Source: Conidiobolus incongruus B7586
Taxonomy: Eukaryota > Entomophthoromycota > Entomophthoromycetes > Entomophthorales > Conidiobolaceae
NCBI GenBank assembly: GCA_000697335.1
Contig: JNEM01012559.1
Span: 1-13,197, forward strand
Reading direction: 5' to 3'
DNA: 13,197 bases
Shown: piece by piece, positions 1 through 10,636 of the stretch
Layout: each line of letters begins with the position of its first letter
Position numbering within the stretch: the stretch's first letter is position 1
Translations under genes and position numbers: made by a program
The notes under the pieces: generated by a model
The model's database searches: none
What the model saw: the letters and a program-made list of their open reading frames with translations, nothing else
What the model was told of the DNA's origin: nothing

Positions 1-2490
1 ATTAAATAAAAAAAATAATTATTTTATTATAAAGATATATAACTATAATTAAATTATTAATTTTATAATCTTATTTATTAATAATTTATTTAAAAGATAA
101 TATATTGAGTTTTTTTATTTATTTTGTAATTAATATTTAAGGATTAAACAAAAGATGATATATATGGAGCTAGTTATATAAAATATTTAATTAGCTTAAA
201 GATAATATATAAAACCACCAAATATTAGGATATCCAAAATAATAATCAAATCATTTTTATTATTGGAATTTTTATTATATATTAATATAATATAAACTCA
301 AATAATATTAAATAGTCATTAATGAGTTTATAATATTATAGCTAGAATTTTTAATTAGTTATAAATTAATTCTATCTTAATATAATAATTGCAACAAAAA
401 TCTTTATATTTAAACCAAGTTAATTTGGGAATTTTCAAAATATCAGATTAATTAATAATATTAATAAAAGAGTTTATATAAAAAAGGTTAAATTATAAAA
501 TAAAAGATATTATTCATGATTTAAAACATACAACCAGGTTTAAAAATAGTTATATAAATTATATTTATATAATAAGGCATATATATATAATATATAAATC
601 ATTATTTTTTAAGATATATATTATAAATTTTATTTACTATTAATTAATGTCAAAATTATTAGCAACTATTAATGTTTGAATTTACAATTTATTTAGTAAC
701 AATCATTATAAATCCTAACTCAAAAAATATAAATGAATCTTTTGTTAAGTTGTTAATAATAAATTCTTATTTTGTTTTTTTGTGCGTTAATTTTTATTAA
801 TAACGTTATTTAAGACTATCTTATTATTGAATTGATATATATTAGAGTTTATTCTTAATTCATCTATTTTTTGCTTCTCACCTCCAAGTCAGTTATTAGC
901 TTTTCTAACAATTATAATCTTTGCTTTTAAAATTATAAAAATATTTAAATTATTTGTATTTAATAAAATTAAAAAGAATTTAATGTTTGGTTTAAAATTT
1001 TAATTTCAATATATAATAATTGTTGTTAAAAAGATATTTATGAGATTTAAAATAAAAATATGCGTATTTTATTTTTCATAATTACTCTATGTATATGCAA
1101 CAATGAAATACATTATAATAAATGATATTACTAGATTTTTAACTATATCAAAATTGTATAAATTTAATTTATGAAATAATAAATTTGATAAAATTTGTTT
1201 TTTGTTAAATTTTACAAATTAGTTTTGCTAAAATTAGAAATACTCTTCCGAATTTTAATGTGAAATGAGTATTGTTCTTTCTATATTAGCTGGTTTTGAT
1301 TTAAAATTCAATATACTTGTATTAACCGTTTAGGGACCATTAGGCATGATATCAGTCCAAATCTTTTATAATTAAATTTCTTGACTGATTCAAATTAATC
1401 CATTCAGATTCAATCAACAATAGTATATTGAAAGTAACAAATACCGATTGTAAAATATGCTTTGAGTATGCTATATTATTAATATGGTCCCAATGAATAT
1501 ATTTAAAATTTATTTTAATCCTAACAAATCCAATTATTTAAATCAATTTCAATTTATTAACAAACAAACATTATGAAAAGCATTTCAAATTCTTGGACTT
1601 CTAAGATGGTCTTAAATCAGTTAATTATTGAAATTATTAGTCCCAAAAATAATTTTATTATTCCAAATTGATTTCAATTTTACATTTACCTTGAATTTAT
1701 ATATAATATTATATTATAATCACAATGATTGAAAGAAATATGTAATACGCTTACTAATCTTCATTATAACATTTTGATAGTTCTTACATCAACTTAGAAG
1801 CGAAAAATAAGGAAAAAGTAATTATCCTACTAATAGCTGTTTTTGATATAAAAGACGATTTAACATTATATTAGTTTTTCAAATATAGATTGACAATTAA
1901 CATCAACAAATAGTCGTATCATCAATAAATATAATATCAACAATCATAAATATGAAAATGTAATGTCTGGTGATATTATCAACAATTTAATAGCTGCTGA
2001 CTAGATTTCAATATTATCAGCTTATATAGTAGTCTTTATGTACTATCATATACTGCAATCAGGTTCAAAAACAAAAAATAACCATGATTTAAGCTTATAA
2101 TAAATCAATTCAAATATTACAGCTTAAATTGGAAATTCAATTCTCTTAATAAAAAATACCATTATTGTATATATTAATAAAAGTTATATTCTCATAAAAA
2201 ATATAGAGTTTATATATATTATAAATTCATAATTTATAAAGTTATCTTAATTTACAATTATAAATAATAATAGAATTTTATATGATTAAATTATAACATG
2301 GTTATGTATGTTAGGTATATTATTGTTGAGTTAAACTATTTGGTTTTATATTAATATATTTTGTTTAATTCAATATTCGATTGTCTCTATTGATATTACT
2401 TACATAAATTCATTTATTAACTAATTATAATGTATATTGCATCAATTTTTTAAATTCATAATTGAATTAAATAAAATGCTAATACTAAAT
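1..2490. other. A+T-rich intergenic DNA, no supportable gene
   Basis: Both strands are broken by frequent stops in every frame. The bases are overwhelmingly A and T, with short TA-rich runs such as around 578-600. I see no tRNA-like cloverleaf, no B-box-like GGTTCGA element, no terminal repeats of a mobile element and no reading frame with a recognisable protein. A few slightly GC-richer spots (about 870-905, 1310-1350, 1960-2060) carry no recognisable signal. Non-coding RNAs without strong primary-sequence motifs cannot be excluded by eye. Confidence 0.7.
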
Positions 2491-2600
2491 AGGTTAGTTC
2501 AGCATGATTTTGCCATATTTTACTCCTTAGACCTGAGTTAGGAAAATCCTCATTTTGCGAAAGAGAGCAAAGCAAACACATGAGTTGGATGCTGAAAAGA
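2491..2600. other. Small GC-richer orphan island downstream of the receptor gene
   Basis: By hand count 42 of 110 bases are G or C (about 38%), clearly above the flanks. A short minus-strand reading frame of 75 codons (2456-2683) covers it. Its translation is not recognisable and its two ends are simple A+T-rich sequence, so I do not call it a gene. An 8-bp inverted repeat, TTCAGCAT at 2498-2505 and ATGCTGAA at 2589-2596, brackets the island. It could be decayed coding sequence, a small RNA or part of the receptor gene's 3' region. The sequence alone does not decide. Confidence 0.35.
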
Positions 2601-2812
2601 ATATCATTTTGATGAAACGTTAAATTATAATGATTATATCTAAAATAAATTAAATTTTTTTTCAAATGCCAATAAAAATTCATTTAATAAGGAATTATTA
2701 GTTTTATATATTATTGCTTAAACAAATGAAGCTATTAATAGATGCTTGCGAATAAAGATGGTGTGAATATAATAAATTAAATACTTGAATATTCCCTATT
2801 TGATGCTAAATT

Positions 2813-4201
2813 TTAAAGGAGTAGCCTGACTTGCTGATCAGAAAGCTCTTTAGTGCTAGAGGCAGTTGATTGGATCGAAAGTCTATGCTGATGCTGTATG
2901 AATGAAGGTGTATTTTGGTTGTTTCTATTGACTGAAACGTTTCGAGACGGAAGGCGAGAGGCAGAGGTAGATGATTGGCGTGATAGGACTATGGAAGGCA
3001 CTCTGCCTGAGGTGGGGGCAGGTGAGTTGATGTCGGTATAGTCGATGGGTTCAGGGCGCTGTGGAGTAACAGCGCAGTTATTGGAAAATGTGGTGGTTAG
3101 TTTACTAAATCTGGTGGTGTTTAAAGGAATTGGAGGTTGAGAATGATTGTTATCAAGTGTATGGGGAAGGATCATAGCATTCTTGGCCAGATAGCGTTGT
3201 ACGATAAATCTCATCAGACAATTAAATCCTCTGGCTGGATAGGTCAATGGATTGAATGATGTTGAATGCTGTAATGGTGGAAGATCCATGTGCTTAGGCT
3301 GAGTTGAGTATTTTTTAACAAGGATGTTCTTAATATTGAGCCATATTTCAGGTAAAGCTGGATCAAATAAAAATACTAATGCGTTCAAGAACCCCGCGGA
3401 ATAAGATGGAACATAGTAGAAATAACTTTCCACCAAGCTCTTTCCACCACCTAATAGCTTCATATTTCCAAGAATTAAATATGGCGTTTGTGTTATAACA
3501 GGAATAAGAGGATAAAATATCAGCCTACGAACCACTTGATCAACTCTAGATTGTATACTTTCGGATATTTGCTCAACATGAGGAGATTGGTGGCCTCTGG
3601 TCCCCATCATATCCATCATATCCTGGTTATATTTTGTGAGTTTTAACACTACTCGGATGATTGCAACAAAGCAGAAGATGACAGAGATGGTTTCCCAGAA
3701 GCATAATAAAACCCAAAATAATAGTACGTTGTAAGGAGGACCCGTCAAATAGAATAGTCCACATTTGCCCATAGCTAAAGCTATCATCGTGAAGGGAAAG
3801 ATGATGATGAAAGCAGCTACAAAGCTCATTGTAACATAAAACTTTTCATTCAATCTAGGGTTATGCTGCTGATGTACAAATACCATTTGCAGGTTAAAAG
3901 CCATAGCAGAAGTGAGAAATATATATACTAAATTAGCAAAGTAGCCTACAGCATTCACCATGTTGCAAGTGATGGTGTCTTGTGGCTCAATTTGTATATA
4001 TGAAATGCAACAGAATACAAAATCAGCCAATCCAATCCACATTGACAGTCGAAAAGACAGGCGTTTAGCAGCTGTAAAGCCATAATAGCCAGTTGTAAAG
4101 ACCACCACTACCACCATAAAGGCACCAACTAGAGAGATACTATTGATTGTATCTAGGGTTCGGTTCAAGGTATTCGTCTGTTCTATTGTAAACTCAGCCA
4201 T
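2813..4201 (-). CDS. Git3/cAMP-receptor-like seven-transmembrane GPCR
   Basis: A 462-residue seven-helix plasma-membrane receptor, expected to sense an extracellular cue (sugar, amino acid or another small ligand) and signal through a heterotrimeric G protein, classically to cAMP/PKA. Hydrophobic segments lie at about residues 22-42, 52-72, 81-107, 122-144, 158-187, 225-247 and 258-280. The N-terminus is short (about 21 residues), has no signal peptide and carries one N-glycosylation sequon at N13. C79 before helix 3 and C147 in the second outer loop could form the usual disulfide. Family-like signs are AFNLQMVFVH ending helix 3, RRLIFYPLIP entering helix 6 (as in fungal Git3 C-terminal domains) and GFLNALVF in helix 7. 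The cytosolic tail (281-462) is long, Ser/Thr/Pro-rich and probably disordered. It includes basic-residue serine sites RQSS (408-411) and RLS (440-442). The start has a good context, A at -3 and G at +4. No introns. The family call is strong; the ligand is unknown. Confidence 0.85.
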   Translation of the reverse strand: MAEFTIEQTNTLNRTLDTINSISLVGAFMVVVVVFTTGYYGFTAAKRLSFRLSMWIGLADFVFCCISYIQIEPQDTITCNMVNAVGYFANLVYIFLTSAMAFNLQMVFVHQQHNPRLNEKFYVTMSFVAAFIIIFPFTMIALAMGKCGLFYLTGPPYNVLLFWVLLCFWETISVIFCFVAIIRVVLKLTKYNQDMMDMMGTRGHQSPHVEQISESIQSRVDQVVRRLIFYPLIPVITQTPYLILGNMKLLGGGKSLVESYFYYVPSYSAGFLNALVFLFDPALPEIWLNIKNILVKKYSTQPKHMDLPPLQHSTSFNPLTYPARGFNCLMRFIVQRYLAKNAMILPHTLDNNHSQPPIPLNTTRFSKLTTTFSNNCAVTPQRPEPIDYTDINSPAPTSGRVPSIVLSRQSSTSASRLPSRNVSVNRNNQNTPSFIQHQHRLSIQSTASSTKELSDQQVRLLL

Positions 4202-4340
4202 TATTTCAACCCAAGTTCAGGATTAAGCTTTACAAAAGACACAATATCAAATAAAAAAAATAAACAAATCCCAAAAAATCAACTTAATCGTTGAAACTTG
4301 ATTAAAACGTGAAATGGCATCAAATTTTTGGATGGAACTC

Positions 4341-4349
4341 CTTTATATA
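4341..4349 (-). promoter_or_regulatory. TATA box of the receptor gene
   Basis: Read on the minus strand this is TATATAAAG, a near-ideal TATA element. It lies about 140 bp upstream of the receptor start codon and directly downstream of the GC-rich island. The spacing allows a 5' leader of roughly 100 nt. TA-rich strings are common in this DNA, so the call rests on the flanking GC-rich context and its position. Confidence 0.6.
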
Positions 4350-4360
4350 TGGACCATTAG

Positions 4361-4440
4361 TTTAAGGAGACCTTGCGGAGGTGTAGCCAATAAAGGGGTT
4401 GGTAATTGGTGAGCCCCACGGGTTGAATTGGTGGGGAGTC
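4361..4440 (-). promoter_or_regulatory. GC-rich upstream regulatory island of the receptor gene
   Basis: By hand count 42 of 80 bases are G or C, in a background of very low GC. It holds three CCAAT boxes: AGCCAAT on the plus strand (4385-4391) and two on the minus strand (ATTGG at 4405-4409 and 4427-4431). CCAAT is the binding core of the Hap2/3/5 (NF-Y) complex. It also holds one AGGGG stress-response-type element (4394-4398) and two GTGGGG sequences (CCCCAC at 4414-4419; GTGGGG at 4431-4436) that fit the SYGGRG consensus of Mig1/CreA glucose repressors. Motif identity is seen directly. Occupancy by these factors is inferred, and the fungal consensus sequences may not hold in this lineage. 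Confidence 0.55.
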
Positions 4441-6984
4441 AATCTTAATTAGTTAATATTGAATGACAAACAATACATCCTACATATTATGAATGATGAT
4501 CAGTATACTGTGGAATCAAGTTTTCCATTATCAACATAGCATATATTATGTTCTTTATTGATTACAGTTATGTATGCTATTGTTTAATTAGCGAATTAAA
4601 ATGCTGATATTAATATATTTGTCTGTTATCAATAATGGAATTCTTAGTTTGATTATCCATTAAATAAAATATTGATTATTTATCTTTATTTTTTATTATT
4701 ACGAATCAAAAAATTTTATATCAGATAGAAAATTTAATAAAATATATATTATGCTTAATAATGTATGTAATAGACTAGTGTCATATAATTATTAAATAAA
4801 ATTTAGCTAAGTAAAATTAATATTTGATATTATTTAAGCTATATTAAAATTAGATTATAAATTTTAAACTAATGTTTATCAAATAATCATTATTATTCAC
4901 ATTCAAACTTTGACTAGTCTTTTAAAATTAATGTATATATGTTAATAATTCATATTCTCTCTAACTTATCTTTAATTAATATTTTTATTTAAGAATTGTT
5001 TAACATTTTATTATAAACAATATTTATATTATAAAATTTATCTATTAACAACGATACGTGATATTGATTTATTAAAGTGAATAATAATATTAAAATGAAA
5101 GTATTGGTCCATGTATTGAAGATCCTGAATTGGAACTAATGAACCAAATATTGCGTATAAATGCATTTTTACACTTTTAAGTTATTAAATATTTAAATCA
5201 GTAAAATAAATTCACAATATAAAATAACAAGAAAAAATAAGAATCTCTAATTGTTATATCAGGTAACAATTCCTCATTATAATTTAGTTCATTTATTATT
5301 ATTTAACCATTATTATATATTAAACTAGGGTTAATTTAAAATCATATTTCACTAAAATTCTGTTCAATTCTATTTCAAGTACAATTTGTATAAATTTTTG
5401 GAATAACACATAACGATTATTTTAAAATATCCTTAAAATGAAAAAATAATTGCTATTCCTGATCTAATTATTTTCAAATGATATAAAAATTTTAATTAAA
5501 ATATATAAAATTAAACAAATATAATTGAATGTAACATAAAATTACTCAGAGATAATATAGAGATTAAATTATACAAGAATAATTTGAATAAAATTATCAA
5601 CTTTTTCTTACATCAATAAGCTATATATAATAATTCAATTCAATCATATAATATTCAAAGATGACATAAAAAATATGTACATTAATATTTCCTTTGTATT
5701 GAAATCAAAAACTAATATAATCTTTAGAAAAATAATTAGCATATAGGTGATATTTGGAAAAACCTAGAAATACAGTCGTAACTACTATTTTGAGCAATGG
5801 CTCTTAGACAAATTTATCAAAATATTTTTAACAATAATTTTATATTAACACTATGAATTTATTCTCTCTATACCTTGTCCAGGGTTTCTTTTGAATTCTG
5901 CTTTGTCTAATCAAAGTTAAAATAACCAGAAAATATTGATTTCTTATAGTATATTTCGAGAACAGTGGATTATTGAAATTACAAACAAGATATTTTATGA
6001 GCAAAAATTTATTTAAGAAGCCCTTTAATAAAATATTTTTTGAATAAATTTTAATTAGTGAAATCAAGTATGGATAAAGCAAAAATCAAAGCTGGGTAAA
6101 GTATGAAATTAAAAGTTGAATTAGTAATTAGGCTTTATAATAGGATGTGCTCTGTATTTTAGTCTTTCTAGAAAATCTCTATTCTTTTTATGAATGGAAA
6201 TTAATCTGAAACCAAAATATAGGAATAAAGAATCATTAGCGAAAAATATTATATATATAATACATGGGTAAAGGAGTTTTAACCTTAATCTAGTATTATA
6301 TATCACTAGTAGTTAATAATTCATGTGGCATGTTTAATAGTAAAATAACAAACACAATCCATTTTTTTAGGTTGATTAGTTATTCAATTGAAAAATTGAT
6401 AAAATGAATTAATTCTCTAAAAACAATAGTAATTATGGAATCTATATATTATATTGTGTATGCTTTTGATAAACTTGATTTTTTTAATCAAAATTATTAT
6501 GAAATTAATATTTTACCTTGCATATACTAATCAAATTAATTAAATATATTGTACTCATGTTAAAAAGATTATACTAGTATTCAAAATGTTATTAAAGTAG
6601 CGATTATGCTAAATTGAAATATTCTCTATGAATAAATATTCAAATATGTAAAAATAAAAATAAATCCTTAGTTTATAGAACAGTAGCAAAATTTTTTACT
6701 CTAATATATAGCTTTTTCTGTATATAAAAATTAACTTTGGATACAAATATTTTACCATATTTGGTAATACCTATCTCAATTTTGGTTCCTTAAAAATATA
6801 ATTGTATCCCATAATTTTAAGAGTTTTCAAGTGATTCAAATTCATTCATTTGACAAATACTAATAGTATCGAAAGTGATATTAAATTGATTATCTAATCT
6901 ATAATCTATCAGTCAAATACTAACACTTAAAACTACTTGATCTTACATTTAATTTTACAATATAACTAACAACAAATATTAAAA
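4441..6984. other. A+T-rich intergenic DNA between the divergent receptor and NDUFA13 genes
   Basis: The receptor gene and NDUFA13 are divergently transcribed across this 2.5-kb spacer. Apart from the leader next to NDUFA13 it is nearly pure A+T sequence. Two short minus-strand reading frames at 5840-6082 and 6121-6306 encode low-complexity, Ile/Leu/Lys/Tyr/Asn-rich peptides of the kind expected by chance here, so I do not call them genes. I see no tRNA, no repeat array and no element ends. The NDUFA13 promoter lacks CCAAT or AGGGG boxes. A TATATAAAAA string near 6720 lies about 260 bp upstream of its start and is only a weak TATA candidate. Confidence 0.65.
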
Positions 6985-7347
6985 ATGGCTTTCCAAGATA
7001 TGCCCCCTCAAGGAGGTTTTCCTACCATTCGTGTCAATCGTAATCTTCCCAAAAGCAGACTTACTGGTGTTACCATTTTTGGAGGAGTTATTGCTTTATC
7101 ATTCTATGGATTTTACAGAGTTTTAGAAGGAAAGAGAGAAAGAAAGGAACTTCATCGTGAAAAAGTTTGGGCTAGAATTAATTTGGTTCCTTTACTCGAA
7201 GCTGAAGCTGATCGTGATAAGTACCGCAGAGGTCAAGCTGCTTTAGCTCGTGAAGCTGAAATCATGAAGGGCGTTCCTGGATGGAAAGTTGGTCAATCTG
7301 TTTATAACACCGATAAATATGTTGCTCCTTCAGTATACATTCAATAA
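6985..7347 (+). CDS. NDUFA13: NADH dehydrogenase (complex I) accessory subunit NDUFA13/GRIM-19
   Basis: A 120-residue accessory subunit of respiratory complex I in the inner mitochondrial membrane, needed for assembly and stability of the membrane arm. The N-terminus has the family hallmark QDMPP followed by GG (residues 4-11), then NRNLPKSRLTG (18-28). A single membrane helix spans about 28-46. A charged amphipathic stretch follows (RERKELHREK, 51-60), then WARINLVPLLEAEADR (62-77) and IMKGVPGWKVGQSVY (93-107). These blocks align by eye with human GRIM-19 (ARIALLPLLQAETDR; IMKDVPDWKVGESV). There is no cleavable presequence, as usual for this subunit. The C-terminus ends soon after the VGQSVY block, so it lacks the longer tail of the mammalian protein. 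The start is in good context, A at -3 and G at +4, after an A-rich leader without upstream ATG. No intron. The presence of complex I separates this fungus from lineages that lost it, such as Saccharomyces. Confidence 0.96.
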   Translation: MAFQDMPPQGGFPTIRVNRNLPKSRLTGVTIFGGVIALSFYGFYRVLEGKRERKELHREKVWARINLVPLLEAEADRDKYRRGQAALAREAEIMKGVPGWKVGQSVYNTDKYVAPSVYIQ

Positions 7348-8386
7348 GCTACTGATGAAGGTAAATTGACTCTTTGTTGTTTATAATTTAATATTGATTT
7401 AGTAATTTAGAAAAAAAATATTAACGAATTACTGATAAAATCCAAGTTTTTAATTATATAACCATTATGTTGAGTTTACTTTTTTAAAATAAGACTTTGA
7501 TTAAATATCATTGTTTATAATTTTTTCAATTCTCAATTCTATTTTTTTTAATTTTTATATTTATAGATCTAGTATTTCAATTTGGCCTATTCCACAAGTA
7601 ATTGTCGAGTTTTGTCTTCCTTTTTGCATCCTTTAATTTATTTTCATCTCTCCTTATTTATAAAGGTTTCTTATTCTTCTTGGTAATTATTTTATTAACT
7701 ACATATATAATCAACTCGAGTTATTATCAGTATTAAATACTGATCAATAATGATCATATAATATTAATATATTAACTTCACAGTCTTTCTCTATCATTTT
7801 AATCAATATTACAGAATATCAATATAATTTCTATATTGCATTTGATAAATAATAACTCATTTTATTTTTAAACTATTATCGCATTATAACATTAATCTTT
7901 TCTATACAAACTTTTATATCAATAATTAATTAATTTTTATAACGAAATTACTCAAGCTATTTGTTTATAATACATCCGTCATTTTGACATATATTTCCTC
8001 TAATCAAAATGCAATTATTTGAAATTTGTTTTCAATAACTGAATTGAGTGAATATTTTTCTCAAGATGTATTAAGAGTTTCTATATTTGTTTTTTCTGAA
8101 GATGTTATTAACATACTGATATCAAACATATGAATTTACATATAAAAGAAATTAATATCATGATTTTATATCCATATTCATTTTAAATGATTCTATTTTG
8201 AACTAATATCTTGAATAAAAATCTGAATCATTACACTGATTAAGCTATCACTGATAATGACTTGAAATATTAAATGTAATCCAGTATTATTATAAACCTC
8301 TTACAATTGGTAATTTTATATTTAGTAAAATTAAATATATTGAACTGAGACATGATTTATCAATCTCAATTTCATATATTCATTAA

Positions 8387-8422
8387 TTATAAATGTTATA
8401 AATGTTATAAATATTATAAATT
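8387..8422. repeat. Four tandem copies of a 9-bp unit (TTATAAATR)
   Basis: The unit TTATAAATG occurs at 8387-8395 and 8396-8404, followed by TTATAAATA (8405-8413) and TTATAAATT (8414-8422). Copies differ only at the last base. It is a short minisatellite-like array. The 9-bp unit is in register with codons, which explains the repetitive peptide in the overlapping open frame. Confidence 0.9.
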
Positions 8423-8929
8423 TATATCTCTCATTGTTTACTTAATGAGAAATATAAATGTTTATAAATTTCATGATAATTTTGAGTATAATTTAATATC
8501 AAAGAATTTCATAGTAATTATCATAAGAAAAAAATTATTTTGAAATTACAGAATTTGCATTAAATTGATAAATTTTATACAATGATTAATATCCAGTCTT
8601 ATTGATTGATTTATGAGTAAATATTATAAAATCAATATTAAATGAATTATTAATGCTGGTATATATGCTATTAAATCAGCTTAATTCATATTCAAAAATG
8701 GTTTAATTAGCATTGTATTGTAATTTTAAAATAGGAAATAATATGTACTTTACATGAATAGTGAAATTTAACTTGCCATTAACAAATTACCTTATAAATC
8801 AAAATAACTCTAAAAGTTTTAAAATCATTGTTATGTTAAAATATTTGAACAAATGTATTATTAACTTTCAAGTAAACGTTTATTCAAAAGGTTAATTGTC
8901 CAAAATTTTGAAAAGTATAAAACCTAAAA

Positions 8930-8949
8930 GTATATATATATATATATAC
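8930..8949. repeat. (TA)9 dinucleotide run forming a 20-bp palindrome
   Basis: Nine uninterrupted TA units (8931-8948) are flanked by G and C, giving a perfect 20-bp palindrome. It is a simple microsatellite with no evident function and is likely length-polymorphic. Confidence 0.9.
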
Positions 8950-9710
8950 ACTCTCAGCGAATTTAATATAGCTCTATTTGAAATGACAAGGAGTATTTTT
9001 AAAATATTTCATAGAAAAATAATACCATCTATTAACATATTTTATAATCTAGCATATATATTAGAGCTATTTATTAAATAGTAGGTGTATCCAGCTCTAT
9101 TCAATTAAATTTTAAAATTAATCAATAGTCATGTGATATAATAATTGAAAGGATCTAAGAGGTAGAACAAATAATAAACTTGTAAATTAATATTAAAGAA
9201 ATGAATATTGTCCATTTTTAATTATCAATCAAAATAAATTTATTTACAATAAATAAAGGAATCATGTCATTTTAAAAAAAAAACTTTGTAAGTATTAACT
9301 TATTGATAATTATTGAAAAATGTAAATTAATTATGCTGATATATAAACAAATATTGACTAAATAATATGTATTTAAAAGGGTATTTAATGGAGATGGAAA
9401 TTTGAAATTGAATATTCCAAAATAATGAAGAAATAAACATCATTATTCTATGGTGAAGCTTTTTTCAAGTCCAATCATGAGCTTAGCATTCTCCCTTTCG
9501 AATAAAAACAATATATTTCAGTACATTTCCAGATATTTAATTACTAAATTTAATTTAGAATTTGTTTGAAATATAAAAATATATGGACAAGTACATATCA
9601 AAAAAATTATGTTATTCATAGACAGATTATCAATTTATATTATTATTCGGAATCTAATTCAATTATGATTAACATTAAATTTGAAAATGATGGTTTGACA
9701 AATCTGTATA

Positions 9711-9790
9711 AGGCAAGTTGTGAAACTCTAATAATTTGTGGCAAGTTTAACCGGTCAGTAGGGTGAGAGGGTAAATCCTTGTCGAATTGT
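9711..9790. other. Isolated GC-richer patch, unidentified
   Basis: By hand count 33 of 80 bases are G or C (about 41%) within DNA of far lower GC. The octamer GGCAAGTT occurs twice 28 bp apart (9712-9719 and 9740-9747), followed by a purine-rich GTAGGGTGAGAGGG segment at about 9758-9771. It overlaps the end of a 66-codon plus-strand frame (9566-9766) with no recognisable domain. I tested it by eye for a tRNA cloverleaf and found none. It may be a decayed gene fragment, a structured RNA or a regulatory element. Confidence 0.3.
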
Positions 9791-10636
9791 AAATCATTTT
9801 GATTTTTTTATCTCAAAGATAAGTTTGATCTGCTTATATTCAGATATGTTCAAACATTCTATTATAAGTTTAGTGAGCTTCATTAGAGCGTATTTAATAT
9901 CTAATTTAAAAATACACATAAAATATCATCCAAGGTTATCAATGAAATATACATAGTACTTTTTATCCAAATTGATATATATCAACTCACATACTATTCA
10001 AATAGTATTCATTAAAATTTTTGTTGAATACGTTATTGGAATGATTCATCTAAAATTGACTTGGAAAATGTTCGCTGATTAATTACTATTTGTTTTGTCC
10101 TCATTTCAAAAAGGATAAATGAGTCAGGTGCCAAATTGTTGTGAAAGTTTATTGGTTAAATCAATAATAAATCATTATGGATCATTTTTGACATTAACAG
10201 TAAAATTTTAATTGAATTTTTAGGGGGTTAATATTCAAATGAAAGTTTGAAAAAGAACTAAAACACATCAAAGAAATTACACTATTAAGTAACTAGTATA
10301 TTAATCAACATTAGAATTGGATTTGAAAAGAGGTATTTCATGTATGATATCATTTAATGAGATGATGAGTTGATTTTTATTGAATGATTAATGATGGGAT
10401 TCAATTTCTTGGATAAATTTGATTCGATTATAGGTTCAAGCTGCATAAATAATTGGCTAGTTTTTAATCAACCAAATATCGCTTAATCAATGATATAATG
10501 TCGATTGTTAACAAATAACCTCTAATACATCACCTACAGAAATAATATGCGTATAATACTCAATATACTATTTACTGATTCATGAGATATTTCAAATTGA
10601 TTGACAATATCCTATACTTCAAAATATATCAAATCA

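Larger units (their letters stand above)
7348..10629. other. Long gene-poor A+T-rich intergenic stretch
   Basis: No reading frame here encodes a recognisable protein. Plus-strand frames at 8352-8543, 8896-9081 and 9566-9766 give low-complexity Ile/Lys/Tyr/Asn-rich peptides that arise from A+T-rich DNA. The first is largely a translation of a 9-bp tandem repeat and the second crosses a (TA)n run. A perfect TGAGTCA (AP-1/Gcn4-type core) lies at 10120-10126, but single 7-mers are expected by chance. No tRNA, rRNA or element termini were recognised. Confidence 0.65.

Noticed and set aside
1287-1853. A 20-bp near-repeat, TAGCTG-N-TTTTGAT-N-TAAAA, at 1287-1306 and 1834-1853; TTTGATATAAAA at 1842-1853 also matches the Ash1-like promoter at 10960-10971
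   Set aside because: A rough estimate suggests many 18/20 matches are expected by chance in a 13-kb sequence this A+T rich, and no gene follows the upstream copies.
4492-4606. ATGATGA followed by CTGA, resembling C and D boxes of a snoRNA
   Set aside because: Spacing is long, the terminal stem is weak, and such short motifs recur by chance in this sequence.
5840-6306. Two short minus-strand frames (80 and 61 codons) that might be small genes or remnants
   Set aside because: Their peptides are Ile/Leu/Lys/Asn/Tyr-rich as expected from random A+T-rich DNA; there is no domain, no GC rise and no promoter signal.
6918-6924. TACTAAC, the canonical yeast branch-point sequence, upstream of NDUFA13
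   Set aside because: No AG acceptor occurs between it and the start codon, so it does not define a 5' leader intron.
8352-9081. Plus-strand frames of 63 and 61 codons
   Set aside because: The first is a translation of the 9-bp tandem repeat and its surroundings, the second crosses a (TA)9 run; both are low complexity.
10120-10126. TGAGTCA, a perfect AP-1/Gcn4 core about 940 bp upstream of the Ash1-like gene
   Set aside because: A lone 7-mer is expected by chance in 13 kb and it lies well outside the dense promoter region.
10431-10445. GGTTCAAGCTG resembling a tRNA B-box
   Set aside because: No matching A-box at the proper distance and no foldable cloverleaf around it.
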